Assembly (NCBI RefSeq): GCF_028682175.1
Contig: NZ_JANHKS010000002.1
Span: 186,001-250,000 of the forward strand
DNA: 64,000 nucleotides
Source of the DNA: Pseudomonas putida
GTDB taxonomy: Bacteria > Pseudomonadota > Gammaproteobacteria > Pseudomonadales > Pseudomonadaceae
Direction of reading: 5' to 3'
In this document: positions 27,829 through 36,074 of the stretch, in pieces
Layout of the letters: each line of letters begins with the position of its first letter
Position numbering within the stretch: the first letter of the stretch is position 1
Made by a program: the position numbers and the translations under genes
Notes under the pieces: model-generated
The model's database searches: none
The model's input: the letters and a program-made list of their open reading frames with translations, nothing else
Told to the model about the DNA's origin: nothing

Positions 27829-29934
27829 GTGAATCTTCGTTTTCCCGCCAGTTTCCTCTTCGCCGGTGCCGTCAGCGTTTTGCCGTTGGCACAAGCCGCC
27901 GATGACCTGACGCTTCCCGCAACGGAGATCCAGGACGTTGCCGCTCAGGACGACGCGCAGAGCGTGGGATACGTAGGAAAGCCGGCCACCAGCACCACCA
28001 AGATGGGGTTGAGCAACAAGGAAACGCCGCAGGCGATCACCACCATCACCCGCGCGCAGATGAACGATTACAAGACCAACAGCGTCAAGGACGCCCTGCG
28101 CTCGGCGCCCTCGGTGACCGTTGAGCAGAGCGAAAGCGACCGCACTGAATTCACTTCCCGCGGCTTTGAAATCAACAGCTTCGAATTCGATGGCATGAAC
28201 ATGCCGTTCACCCAGACCATCCTCAACGGTGACCTGGACATGGCCGAATACGAGCAGATAGACATCCTGCACGGCGCCAACGGTTTGATGAGCGGAACGG
28301 GCAACCCGTCGGCCACGGTCAACTTCGTGCGCAAGCGTCCGACCAGGGAGTTCCAGGCGCAGATCGACACCAGCGTCGGCTCGTGGGACAGCCGTCGCAT
28401 CGATGTCGATGTCTCAGGTCCCCTGACCGAAACCGGCAACGTGCGCGGCCGCTTCATCTACGCCCATGACAAGGGCAACTCGTGGATGGACCGCTACAGC
28501 CACGAGAAAAACGTCGCGGCCGGCCTGCTGGCATTCGACCTGTCCGATGCCGATACCCTGACCGTAGGTTTCTCGCAGCACGACAGCGATTCCAACGGCA
28601 GCACCTGGGGCAACCTGCCGCTGGTGGACACCAGTAACAACCCAATCCATTACTCAAGCCGCAGCTCCAACGTCGGCCAGCCATGGAGCTACTGGAACAT
28701 CCATACCCAGCGTGTGTTTGCCGAACTCAAGCATGATTTCGGCAACGGCTGGAATGCCACACTGACCGGCACCGGCATCACCGAATACCAGAACTCCAGC
28801 ATGCTCTACGTCGCCAGCGTCACCGATGACGATGCGCTGGCGTTCGCGGCGCAGACCTCCGGCCGCTCCCACCAGTTGATCGGCGAGGCGAAAGTCTCCG
28901 GCCCGTTCAGCCTCTTCGGGCGTGATCACGAGCTGACCTTCGGCGCCACCTACGGCCGCACGCACCAGAAAGCGCGCGAGTACGATGCCGCCGAGACGGG
29001 CTATTACCACACCTCGTTCGCCAGCATCCTGGCGGGCACAGAAACGCCGCCGCAATTCCTCTTTACCAGCGACATCAATACCCAGAACATCGTTGACCGG
29101 CAGAAGAGCCTGTTCGCCGGCGCCCGCTTCAGCCTCGCCGACGACCTGCACTGGATCGCCGGCGCACGCATGCTCAGCACCGACGGCAGCGGCGAAAGCT
29201 ACGGCGTCGACCACGCCCAGCGCGAGCACGGTAAGGTCACGCCGTACACCGGCCTGGTGTATGACCTGAACCAGGACTGGACGCTCTACACCAGCTGGAC
29301 GCAGATCTACAATCCGCAGTTCGGCACAGTCGGCGTGGACGGCAAGGTGCTCGACCCACTCGAAGGCAAGAGTCTGGAAGCGGGCGTCAAGGGCACCATG
29401 TTTGACCAGCGCCTGAACCTCACCGCAGCAGTATTCAAGACCGAGCAGAGCAACGTGGCGTCGTCCGACTTCATTCAGGTCGGCTCGCAATTCCGCTACT
29501 TCACCGGCGACTACAAGAGTCACGGCATCGAGCTCGAAGCCTCGGGCGAAGCGCTGCCGGGCCTGGACCTGCTGGCCGGCTACACCTATGTGCACATCGA
29601 AAACGACGATGGCGACAAGACCCGCCGCTACGTCCCGACCCACAGCTTCCACGGCATGGCGACCTACCGCCTGCCCGGCATGCCGCAGGCCCGCGTCGGA
29701 ACCCGCGTCAGTTGGCAGAGCGGTATCCAGAACGACAACATCAGCGTGATCCGCCAGAACGCCTACGCCCTGGTCGATCTGATGGCCAGCTACGACATCG
29801 ACCGCAACTGGAGCACCGCACTGAACCTCAACAACGTCACCGACCGCAAATACCTGACGTCGCTGTACAGCGGCACGGCGAGCAACTACGGCGCGCCGCG
29901 TAACGTCACGGCGTCGGTGACCTGGAAGTACTGA
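27829..29934 (+). CDS. TonB-dependent siderophore receptor
   Basis: About 701 residues from the GTG at 27829 (AGG 10 nt upstream; a TTG at 27823 is an alternative). The signal peptide ends at LAQA. The plug domain (about 45-170) has ETPQAITTITRAQMND, SVTVEQSESDRTEFTSRGFEI and YEQIDILHGANGLMSGTGNPSATVNFVRKRPT, typical of FhuE/FpvA-type siderophore receptors. The beta barrel ends with SVTWKY, a terminal aromatic. There is no N-terminal STN signalling domain, so it is a simple transporter. No siderophore synthesis genes are adjacent, which suggests a xenosiderophore receptor. Confidence 0.92.
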   Translation: MNLRFPASFLFAGAVSVLPLAQAADDLTLPATEIQDVAAQDDAQSVGYVGKPATSTTKMGLSNKETPQAITTITRAQMNDYKTNSVKDALRSAPSVTVEQSESDRTEFTSRGFEINSFEFDGMNMPFTQTILNGDLDMAEYEQIDILHGANGLMSGTGNPSATVNFVRKRPTREFQAQIDTSVGSWDSRRIDVDVSGPLTETGNVRGRFIYAHDKGNSWMDRYSHEKNVAAGLLAFDLSDADTLTVGFSQHDSDSNGSTWGNLPLVDTSNNPIHYSSRSSNVGQPWSYWNIHTQRVFAELKHDFGNGWNATLTGTGITEYQNSSMLYVASVTDDDALAFAAQTSGRSHQLIGEAKVSGPFSLFGRDHELTFGATYGRTHQKAREYDAAETGYYHTSFASILAGTETPPQFLFTSDINTQNIVDRQKSLFAGARFSLADDLHWIAGARMLSTDGSGESYGVDHAQREHGKVTPYTGLVYDLNQDWTLYTSWTQIYNPQFGTVGVDGKVLDPLEGKSLEAGVKGTMFDQRLNLTAAVFKTEQSNVASSDFIQVGSQFRYFTGDYKSHGIELEASGEALPGLDLLAGYTYVHIENDDGDKTRRYVPTHSFHGMATYRLPGMPQARVGTRVSWQSGIQNDNISVIRQNAYALVDLMASYDIDRNWSTALNLNNVTDRKYLTSLYSGTASNYGAPRNVTASVTWKY

Positions 29935-29952
29935 TTCGGGCCTTTATCCACG

Positions 29953-29980
29953 AGCCTCCGTTCTGGGGGCTTGTAGTCTT
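29953..29980 (+). terminator. Probable terminator after TonB receptor gene
   Basis: AGCCTCC (29953-29959) and GGGGGCT (29965-29971) form a 7-bp stem with one G:U pair and a 5-nt loop, followed by a broken T tract (TGTAGTCTTTT). It lies 18 bp after the receptor stop. Confidence 0.45.
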
Positions 29981-30013
29981 TTCGGTGGTCACCCGCTTTG
30001 AACGTTTGCTGAA

Positions 30014-30754
30014 TCATTCCGAGCCGGGTTGTGCAACCCGCGCATCACGTTCGCCACTGCCGTCCAGGGCGCTGGCGACCAGGCCGCTACGCAGACATCG
30101 ATTGATGAAACCTTGAACGTAACCGGCGGCCGTCTTCCTGCCTTTTGGAACAGCCATGGCCTGGCGGATTTCGGTGAAGTTGTCGTTCAGCACCCTGACG
30201 CCTGATGTTGTTCTGGCGAAGCGTTCCAGCGGCTGGCGAACACCGGCTGCGGCATCCAGGCCAAGGTCCAGAAAGGTGTCAACGGCGCTGGCCGAAGTGG
30301 GCGCTCTAACCAGCTCGGCATTGTTCAGCGTACGAGACAGGAACAAATCGTAGGCAGCGCCCTTCCCCACAGCGATTCGGCAACCCAACGCATCCAGAGC
30401 CGCGGCGCGGTGGAATGGGCTCTCATTTTTTACCAGGTAGGTGCCGTCAATGCAGACGTAGGGACTTGAAAAGGCGATTTTCTCAGCCCTGACTGGTTCA
30501 ATAGCGAGGAATGCGAGATCCCAGGCCTGCTTTTCGAGCGCAGCGAAGACTTTGCCGGCGGCATCATACGCCGTCATGCACAGGTCAATGTCGAGCTCAT
30601 GCGCGAGCGCTGTTGCCAACGCCACCGACACGCCCGAAAGCGCTCCAGTGCTTTCGTCACGCTGTGCCAGCACCGGATTACCGAGATTGATTGCAACCCG
30701 CAGCTCTCCAAGCGGAGCGATGTCATTTCGTACGGCAGCAAGATCAAATTCCAC
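30014..30754 (-). CDS. Family-3 solute-binding-protein-like protein without signal peptide
   Basis: A 246-residue protein from a GTG at 30754 with AAGGAG 9 nt upstream. It has the polar-amino-acid binding-protein fold: LRVAINLGNPVLAQRD (18-33), LSGVSVALATALAHELD, WDLAFLAIEPVRAEKIAFSSPYV and IAVGKGAAYDLFLSR. There is no signal peptide or lipobox, so it is predicted cytoplasmic. It is the last gene of the acnD-prpF-lactonase operon (22-bp gap). Known cytoplasmic or enzymatic relatives of this fold exist (for example cyclohexadienyl dehydratase), so an enzyme or ligand sensor is as likely as transport. No ABC permease is present. Confidence 0.82.
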   Translation of the reverse strand: MEFDLAAVRNDIAPLGELRVAINLGNPVLAQRDESTGALSGVSVALATALAHELDIDLCMTAYDAAGKVFAALEKQAWDLAFLAIEPVRAEKIAFSSPYVCIDGTYLVKNESPFHRAAALDALGCRIAVGKGAAYDLFLSRTLNNAELVRAPTSASAVDTFLDLGLDAAAGVRQPLERFARTTSGVRVLNDNFTEIRQAMAVPKGRKTAAGYVQGFINRCLRSGLVASALDGSGERDARVAQPGSE

Positions 30755-30776
30755 AGCGAATCGCTCCTTTGCAATT

Positions 30777-31862
30777 TCAGGTCTTGAAAATCATGCACAC
30801 CGGGCTGCCGGTCTCGATGACCTGACCACTGGAAGTGAGCGCACCCGAGTGCGGGTTAACGTTGAAGCTCAGTATGGTGTCGTCCTCTTCGTTGGCGACA
30901 AACAGACGCGTGCCGTCTGGGGTCAGGCTCATGAAACGCGGCTTGCGGCCTTGCGACGACGCATGACCCGTGACGGTCAGTGCTCCATCAGCCTTGATCG
31001 CGAGGATCGTCACGCTGTCATGGCCGCGGTTCGACACGTAGAGGTATTTCCCGGACGGCGCCATCACTATCGCCGCGGCGCGACTGTCGCCGGTGAATTC
31101 CGATGGCAGCGTCGAAACGATCTCCCTGGCCGTGAGCGAACCGTGCTCTGAGTCATAAGCGTAGGCTGTGACGCTGCTGTCGAGTTCGTTCACCACATAG
31201 GCGTGTTTGCCCGTTGGTGTGAACACCACATGACGCGGGCCTGAACCTTCCCGAGCCTTGACCATACTGACCTGGCTGACACCGTACTGCGCGTTGTTCT
31301 GCTGCACGCGATAGACGAAGACGCTATCCAGACCTTTGTCGGGGATGACCAGGAATCGTCCGGACGGGTCGAACGGAATCATGTGTGGATGGGAGCTGCC
31401 TTGCTCCACTTTATGCGGACCTGGCTCTCCGGGCAGCGACTCAAGGTGGGCAAGCTCGCCGAGGCTGCCACCCTCCTGAATCGGCAAGACGGCGAAGCTG
31501 CCAGTTGCGTAGTTGGCGACGGCCAGGAACCTGCCCGCAGGATCGACGCTGAGATGAACAGGATTCCTGCCCCGGGTGCCTACCGTATTGAGATGGGTCA
31601 ACTCACCGGTCTTCCCATCGATGGCGAATGAGCTTACCTCGCTGAGATCACCGTGGACGCAGTACAGATGGGACTGCGAGTGATCGAAGGTCAAGAACGA
31701 CGGGTTCACCAGATCACTGAGCGTCTGAACCAATGTGCACGCACCCGTTTGCGGTGCATAACGGTACACAGTGATTCCTGCGCCACGGGCGTTTCGCTCC
31801 CGGGTCGTGCGTGATCCAACGTAAGCGAAGCGAGGAGTCTGCGAAGATATGTCATGGGTCAT
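30777..31862 (-). CDS. Lactonase family beta-propeller protein (6-phosphogluconolactonase-like)
   Basis: A 361-residue seven-bladed propeller of the Pgl/muconate-lactonizing cycloisomerase-like lactonase family. Repeated blades carry the pattern hP.G+hhhVxN (DPAGRFLAVANY, DPSGRFLVIPDK, TPTGKHAYVVNE, APSGKYLYVSNR, TPDGTRLFVANE). No signal peptide. It sits between prpF and the binding-protein-like gene in the same operon, so its substrate is probably a lactone or cyclised tricarboxylate intermediate rather than 6-phosphogluconolactone. Confidence 0.88.
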   Translation of the reverse strand: MTHDISSQTPRFAYVGSRTTRERNARGAGITVYRYAPQTGACTLVQTLSDLVNPSFLTFDHSQSHLYCVHGDLSEVSSFAIDGKTGELTHLNTVGTRGRNPVHLSVDPAGRFLAVANYATGSFAVLPIQEGGSLGELAHLESLPGEPGPHKVEQGSSHPHMIPFDPSGRFLVIPDKGLDSVFVYRVQQNNAQYGVSQVSMVKAREGSGPRHVVFTPTGKHAYVVNELDSSVTAYAYDSEHGSLTAREIVSTLPSEFTGDSRAAAIVMAPSGKYLYVSNRGHDSVTILAIKADGALTVTGHASSQGRKPRFMSLTPDGTRLFVANEEDDTILSFNVNPHSGALTSSGQVIETGSPVCMIFKT

Positions 31863-31947
31863 TTTGCATTCATCACCGGTTCAAGCAGCATGTGCCGCGG
31901 GGTCGATGGGCTCATGCCGGGCGCCCCCAGCATGAGCACAGGCTGAA

Positions 31948-33096
31948 TCAGAGGACTTCAGGAATTAGCACCCAGCCTTCCATCAACCGCCGGGCGCTGC
32001 GGCTCATCACGGCCTTGTCCACCGTCCAGGCGCCATCTTCCAGCACAGTTTTTGCGCCTACGGCGACGCTGCCTGCGGTATGCCCCATCCGAACCTGACG
32101 CTCCCCGATATCGCCAACGATACGGTTCACCAGCGTCCCATTCAGCGCGGCCGCAACGGCAACCGCGACTGCTCCGGTGCCGGTAATTGCGTGGTGCAGC
32201 TTGCCCATCGACAATATGCGGGCGATGACGTCGATGTCGCCCGGCTCAACGAACTTGCCGCCCGCAGCCTGATAGGCCTGAGGCCTGGCCACAAAGCACA
32301 GCTTGGGCGTGTGAGGGCGCAGGCGCGTTGCCTCGTCGGCACTGGCGGCCAGACCCATGGCAACGGTGCAGTGTGCGCGGATCGTTTCGCAGCGGGCGAG
32401 CAGTTCAGAGTCGCCGTTGACTTGCTCCTGGGTTTCAGTGCCCTTGAGCCCTACCCTTTCTGCGTCAATGAAGATGGTAGGGTTGCCAGCGTTCAACAAG
32501 GTGACGGGCATATTGCCAACGCCCGGAATGTCCAGTTCGTCAATGGCGTTGCCGGTCGGCAGGATGCTGCCGTCCGAGCCGCCAGGCTTGAGAAACTCCA
32601 GCACGACTTCCGCAGCGGGGAACGCCACGCCGTCGAGCACGAAGTCACCTTCCTCCTGCACCTCGCCGTTGCGCATCGGTATGTGGGCAATGATGCGCTT
32701 CTGGATATTGGCCTGCCAGATCCGCACGACGGCGATGCCATCGCGAGGCGCATCTACCAGACATTCAGAGATGGCGTATGGGCCGACTGCCGAGCTCAGA
32801 TTGCCACAGTTGCCCGACCAGTCGATCACTGGGGTCTCGATGGCCGGAGCCCCGAACAGGTAATCAACGTCGCAATCTTCACGGCTCGATTTGCCGATAA
32901 CCACGACCTTGCTGGTACTGGAGGTCGCACCGCCCATTCCGTCGATCTGCTTGCCGTAGACATCCGGGCTGCCGATCACCCGGAGCAGGATGGCATCACG
33001 CTCCTGGCCTGCAGGCGGCAGATCCTTGTCGAGAAAGAACACGCCCTTGCTGGAGCCGCCACGCATGTACACGGCTGGAATACGTCTTTGAGTCAT
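31948..33096 (-). CDS. prpF: PrpF-family tricarboxylate isomerase (2-methylaconitate / aconitate / oxalomesaconate type)
   Basis: A 382-residue protein of the diaminopimelate-epimerase fold. It begins MTQRRIPAVYMRGGSSKGVFF (in two parts) and contains QIDGMGGATSSTSKV and DWSGNCGNLSSAVGPYA, whose cysteine and serine residues match the PrpF/GalD active-site region. PrpF proteins isomerise the C=C bond of 2-methylaconitate or related acids. AGGAG precedes the ATG. It follows acnD by 31 bp, the arrangement known from the AcnD/PrpF branch of the methylcitrate cycle, but prpB and prpC are not here. Confidence 0.9.
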   Translation of the reverse strand: MTQRRIPAVYMRGGSSKGVFFLDKDLPPAGQERDAILLRVIGSPDVYGKQIDGMGGATSSTSKVVVIGKSSREDCDVDYLFGAPAIETPVIDWSGNCGNLSSAVGPYAISECLVDAPRDGIAVVRIWQANIQKRIIAHIPMRNGEVQEEGDFVLDGVAFPAAEVVLEFLKPGGSDGSILPTGNAIDELDIPGVGNMPVTLLNAGNPTIFIDAERVGLKGTETQEQVNGDSELLARCETIRAHCTVAMGLAASADEATRLRPHTPKLCFVARPQAYQAAGGKFVEPGDIDVIARILSMGKLHHAITGTGAVAVAVAAALNGTLVNRIVGDIGERQVRMGHTAGSVAVGAKTVLEDGAWTVDKAVMSRSARRLMEGWVLIPEVL

Positions 33097-33127
33097 TTGT
33101 TATCTCCTGTGACAAATCAGCGCCGCG

Positions 33128-35734
33128 TCAGTGGGCGGATGCGTTCTTCATGCTTTCGATCAGCAACTGCGGCAACAGACCACCGCTGCGGAAGTAGCGA
33201 ACATCCTCGAAGGTATCCAGACGACTCACGACAGTGACGCGCTCGGTTTCGCCGTTTTCGCGCTCGATGACCAGAGTGACCTTGGCGCCTGGCTGGAAGT
33301 CATCGGTGATGCCTTCCACGCTGAAGGTTTCGCGCCCATTCAGACCCAGGCTTTGACGCGAAACACCCTGCTCGAACTGCAGCGGGAGAATGCCGAGACC
33401 CGCCAGGTTGGTACGGTGGATACGCTCGAAGCTCTCAGCCACTACCACGCGCACACCCAGCAGGCGTGGGCCTTTGGCTGCCCAGTCGCGGGAGGAGCCG
33501 CTGCCGTACTCTTTGCCGGCGACAACGATCAGGGACTGTTTGCGATCCGCGTAGATTTCGGCAGCCTGGAAGATCGTGGTGACTTCTTTCTCCGGCAGCA
33601 GCAGCGTCCAAGGGCCTTCGCGACCGTCTTCGAGGAGCTCGTTCTTCAGGCGAGGGCTGGCAAACGTGGCGCGCTGCGCTGCCTCGTGGTTGCCACGACG
33701 TGTGCCGTAGGAATTGAAGTCAGGCGCGGCGATGCCGTGGGATTGCAAATACTGCCCCGCATCACTTTCGGGGAGAATCGCACCCGATGGAGAAATGTGG
33801 TCGGTGGTGATGTTGTCCGACAGCATGGCGAGAACGCGCATGTTGCTCAGGTCTTTGCGCGTATTGGTGGCCGTTGCCGCATCGCTCCAGTAAGGAGGTT
33901 TGCGGATATAGGTGCTGTTCGCTTGCCATGGGTACTGGTCGCTGACGCCAGCGCGCAGGTCGCTGGCAATCAGGCCGGCTTCGCGAGGGACGTCTTCATA
34001 CGCCTTGTCGAACAGGTCGGCGGTCAGGTTGTCCGCCTCGATTCGAGTCAGTTCTTCATCACTTGGCCACAGCTCGTGCAGGTAGACAGGTACGCCGTTG
34101 TCGTCCAGACCCAGCGCATCTTTTTCCGGATCGATCCGGTAGGTACCGGCGATGGCGTAAGCCACGATCAGCGGCGGCGACATGATGAATACTTCGCGAG
34201 CCAACGGGTGAACACGGCCTTCGAAGTTACGATTACCGGACGTCGCCGCCACGGTTTCCAGCTTGCGGGTGCGGATCTCTTCTTCGATCTCAGGGCTGAG
34301 CAGCGGGCCCGACATACCGTTACAGGTGGTGCAGCCATAGCCGACCAGGTTGAAACCTAATGCGTCGAGATCTTCGTTGAGCCCGGAACGCTCAAGGTAA
34401 TCAGAAACAACCATCGAGCCCGGTGCAAAGGACGTCTTGACCCAAGGGGCACGCTTCAAGCCACGCTTGCGTGCGTTTCGAGCAACCAGGCCGGCAGCGA
34501 TCACACCGCGCGGATTGGAAGTGTTGGTGCAGCTAGTGATAGCGGCGAGCACAACCGAGCCGTTGTCCAAGCCAACTGGTAGGTTGGTCGCCGGAGCTTT
34601 TTGACCCAATACGATCCGCTGATGTGGCTGCTTCGGCCCCGCAATCGAACGTGCCACAGAGCTGAGATTCAGCGTTACCACGCGGTTGTACTCAGCAGCA
34701 CCAAGGCTGTCATGCCACAAGCCCTGGGCGCGGGCATAGGCTTCAGTCAGGCCGGATATCTGGCCGCCACGCCCGGTCATGCGCAGATAATGCAGGGTGC
34801 GATCGTCAATCGCGAACATCGCGGCAGTCGCGCCGAACTCAGGCGCCATGTTGGACAGGGTGCCACGGTCAGCCAGGGACAACTGCGCAACACCGGGCCC
34901 GAAGAACTCCAGAAACGCGCCGATCACACCTGCCTTGCGCAGCAGCTCGGTCAGCGCCAGTGCGATGTCGGTTGCCAGATAGCCCTGAGGCAACGTGCCT
35001 TCCAGGCGCACACCCACGATCTCGGGCAGGCGCAGCATCAGGGATTTACCCAGCATCGCAGCCTCCGCCTCGATACCTCCCACCCCCCAACCCAGCACCC
35101 CAATGGCGTTGATCATGGTGGTGTGGCTGTCAGTGCCGACCAGCGTATCGGGGAACGCCCACAACTTGCCATCACGGCGCTGAGTACCTACCACAGTGGT
35201 CAGGCGTTCCAGGTTGATCTGGTGAAGGATGCCTTTGCCCGACGGAATGATCGACAGGTTGCTGAACGCCTTGTTGCACCAGTCGAGAAACTGGAAACGT
35301 TCAGCGTTGCGTTCGCGCTCGATGGCTTCGTTATCGGCCAGGGCACTGGCATCGCCCCAACGCTCCACGTTGAGCGAGTGATCCACTACCAGATGAGTCG
35401 GGGTGACCGGGTTGACCAGCCGTGGGTTGCCACCTTTCTCGGCAACTGCGTCACGCAGCCCCGCGAGATCGACCAGCGCTGGCGTACCGAGCAGGTCCTG
35501 CAGGACCACACGGGCCGGGCGGAAAGGAATGTCGAACGCGCTGGATCGGGCGCAGATGACCTTCAGCGCGGCTTCAGGGTCCGCCTCTCCACGCAAGACG
35601 TTCTCGGCGAGGATGCGCAAGCTGTAGGGCAGCTTTGCGTAATCACCGCCCAGGTCAGTCACGACCCCGCGGATGTCGCTGACACGGTACTCGATTCCGT
35701 TAGCGGAAACGGTTTGACCCTTTGACTCAGGCAT
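33128..35734 (-). CDS. acnD: Fe-S (methyl)citrate dehydratase, AcnD-type aconitase
   Basis: An 868-residue aconitase of the AcnA/AcnD/IRP family. 4Fe-4S ligands are Cys402 (SCTNTSNP), Cys468 and Cys471 (GYGCTTCNG). The swivel domain has YGSGSSRDWAAKG. Length and the adjacent prpF favour AcnD over AcnA. It dehydrates 2-methylcitrate or citrate to the cis-aconitate-type product. It heads the minus-strand operon acnD-prpF-lactonase-binding protein and is divergent from a CitMHS transporter. GAGG lies 9 nt upstream of the start, and a candidate GntR operator is 53-75 bp upstream. Confidence 0.92.
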   Translation of the reverse strand: MPESKGQTVSANGIEYRVSDIRGVVTDLGGDYAKLPYSLRILAENVLRGEADPEAALKVICARSSAFDIPFRPARVVLQDLLGTPALVDLAGLRDAVAEKGGNPRLVNPVTPTHLVVDHSLNVERWGDASALADNEAIERERNAERFQFLDWCNKAFSNLSIIPSGKGILHQINLERLTTVVGTQRRDGKLWAFPDTLVGTDSHTTMINAIGVLGWGVGGIEAEAAMLGKSLMLRLPEIVGVRLEGTLPQGYLATDIALALTELLRKAGVIGAFLEFFGPGVAQLSLADRGTLSNMAPEFGATAAMFAIDDRTLHYLRMTGRGGQISGLTEAYARAQGLWHDSLGAAEYNRVVTLNLSSVARSIAGPKQPHQRIVLGQKAPATNLPVGLDNGSVVLAAITSCTNTSNPRGVIAAGLVARNARKRGLKRAPWVKTSFAPGSMVVSDYLERSGLNEDLDALGFNLVGYGCTTCNGMSGPLLSPEIEEEIRTRKLETVAATSGNRNFEGRVHPLAREVFIMSPPLIVAYAIAGTYRIDPEKDALGLDDNGVPVYLHELWPSDEELTRIEADNLTADLFDKAYEDVPREAGLIASDLRAGVSDQYPWQANSTYIRKPPYWSDAATATNTRKDLSNMRVLAMLSDNITTDHISPSGAILPESDAGQYLQSHGIAAPDFNSYGTRRGNHEAAQRATFASPRLKNELLEDGREGPWTLLLPEKEVTTIFQAAEIYADRKQSLIVVAGKEYGSGSSRDWAAKGPRLLGVRVVVAESFERIHRTNLAGLGILPLQFEQGVSRQSLGLNGRETFSVEGITDDFQPGAKVTLVIERENGETERVTVVSRLDTFEDVRYFRSGGLLPQLLIESMKNASAH

Positions 35735-35786
35735 TGGCTAATCCTCACAGGCTGTACAAGCAATGTTTTTGTGAGGCGGATATTGC

Positions 35787-35809
35787 ACTTTGTAATGATA
35801 TAGGTCAAT
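35787..35809. promoter_or_regulatory. Candidate GntR operator, copy 1 (acnD side)
   Basis: ACTTTGTAA-T-GATATA-G-GTCAAT. This 23-bp element is matched at 21 of 23 positions, in inverted orientation, by 38525-38547 upstream of the MFS gene. The core TTGT...TCAA is an imperfect palindrome centred on ATAT, consistent with a dimeric FadR/GntR-type regulator such as the one at 37509. It lies 53-75 bp before the acnD start codon. Confidence 0.7.
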
Positions 35810-35901
35810 GTTGATTCATCCGGTTCACTCAGCCACTGAGATCGGACGTACCTGAACGATGGGTCGCGACATGCACCGCCAATGCATCCGACAGGTACTG
35901 G

Positions 35902-35912
35902 AACAACAATAA
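35902..35912 (+). promoter_or_regulatory. Crc/Hfq-type A-rich motif
   Basis: AACAACAATAA followed by ACATAAGAAAA lies just upstream of the GAGG site of the small frame at 35936. It fits the AAnAAnAA catabolite-activity motif bound by Hfq with Crc on catabolic mRNAs of Pseudomonas. Confidence 0.5.
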
Positions 35913-35935
35913 ACATAAGAAAATTGAGGCCCTCC

Positions 35936-36001
35936 ATGACCCAGCTCCCGCGCTCCAACTCCGTTCGTCCTCCCATTCGCACCGAGCCTGTCTCGTCCTG
36001 A
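35936..36001 (+). CDS. Possible 21-residue upstream leader ORF
   Basis: An ATG at 35936 with GAGG at 35926-35929 (6-nt gap) opens 21 codons (MTQLPRSNSVRPPIRTEPVS then S and stop). It is the only well-initiated small frame in the 340-bp divergent region between acnD and the CitMHS gene. The A-rich motif precedes it. It may act as a translated leader for the transporter, whose start is 73 nt after its stop, or it may be fortuitous. Confidence 0.35.
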   Translation: MTQLPRSNSVRPPIRTEPVSS

Positions 36002-36074
36002 ATCACGCCGGCTGCCTTGCAGACCGTCTGGCTGAAAGGCGCCCTACCTATTCACGAAAAAAGGGAGTTCGACC

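Noticed and set aside
27693..27905. A 70-codon frame across the Fur box
   Set aside because: It covers the promoter and overlaps the receptor signal peptide out of frame; the Fur box argues for regulatory DNA.
33131..35725. Large plus-strand open frames opposite acnD (409 and 374 codons)
   Set aside because: Shadow frames of the aconitase gene, whose cluster cysteines and swivel motif are all on the minus strand.
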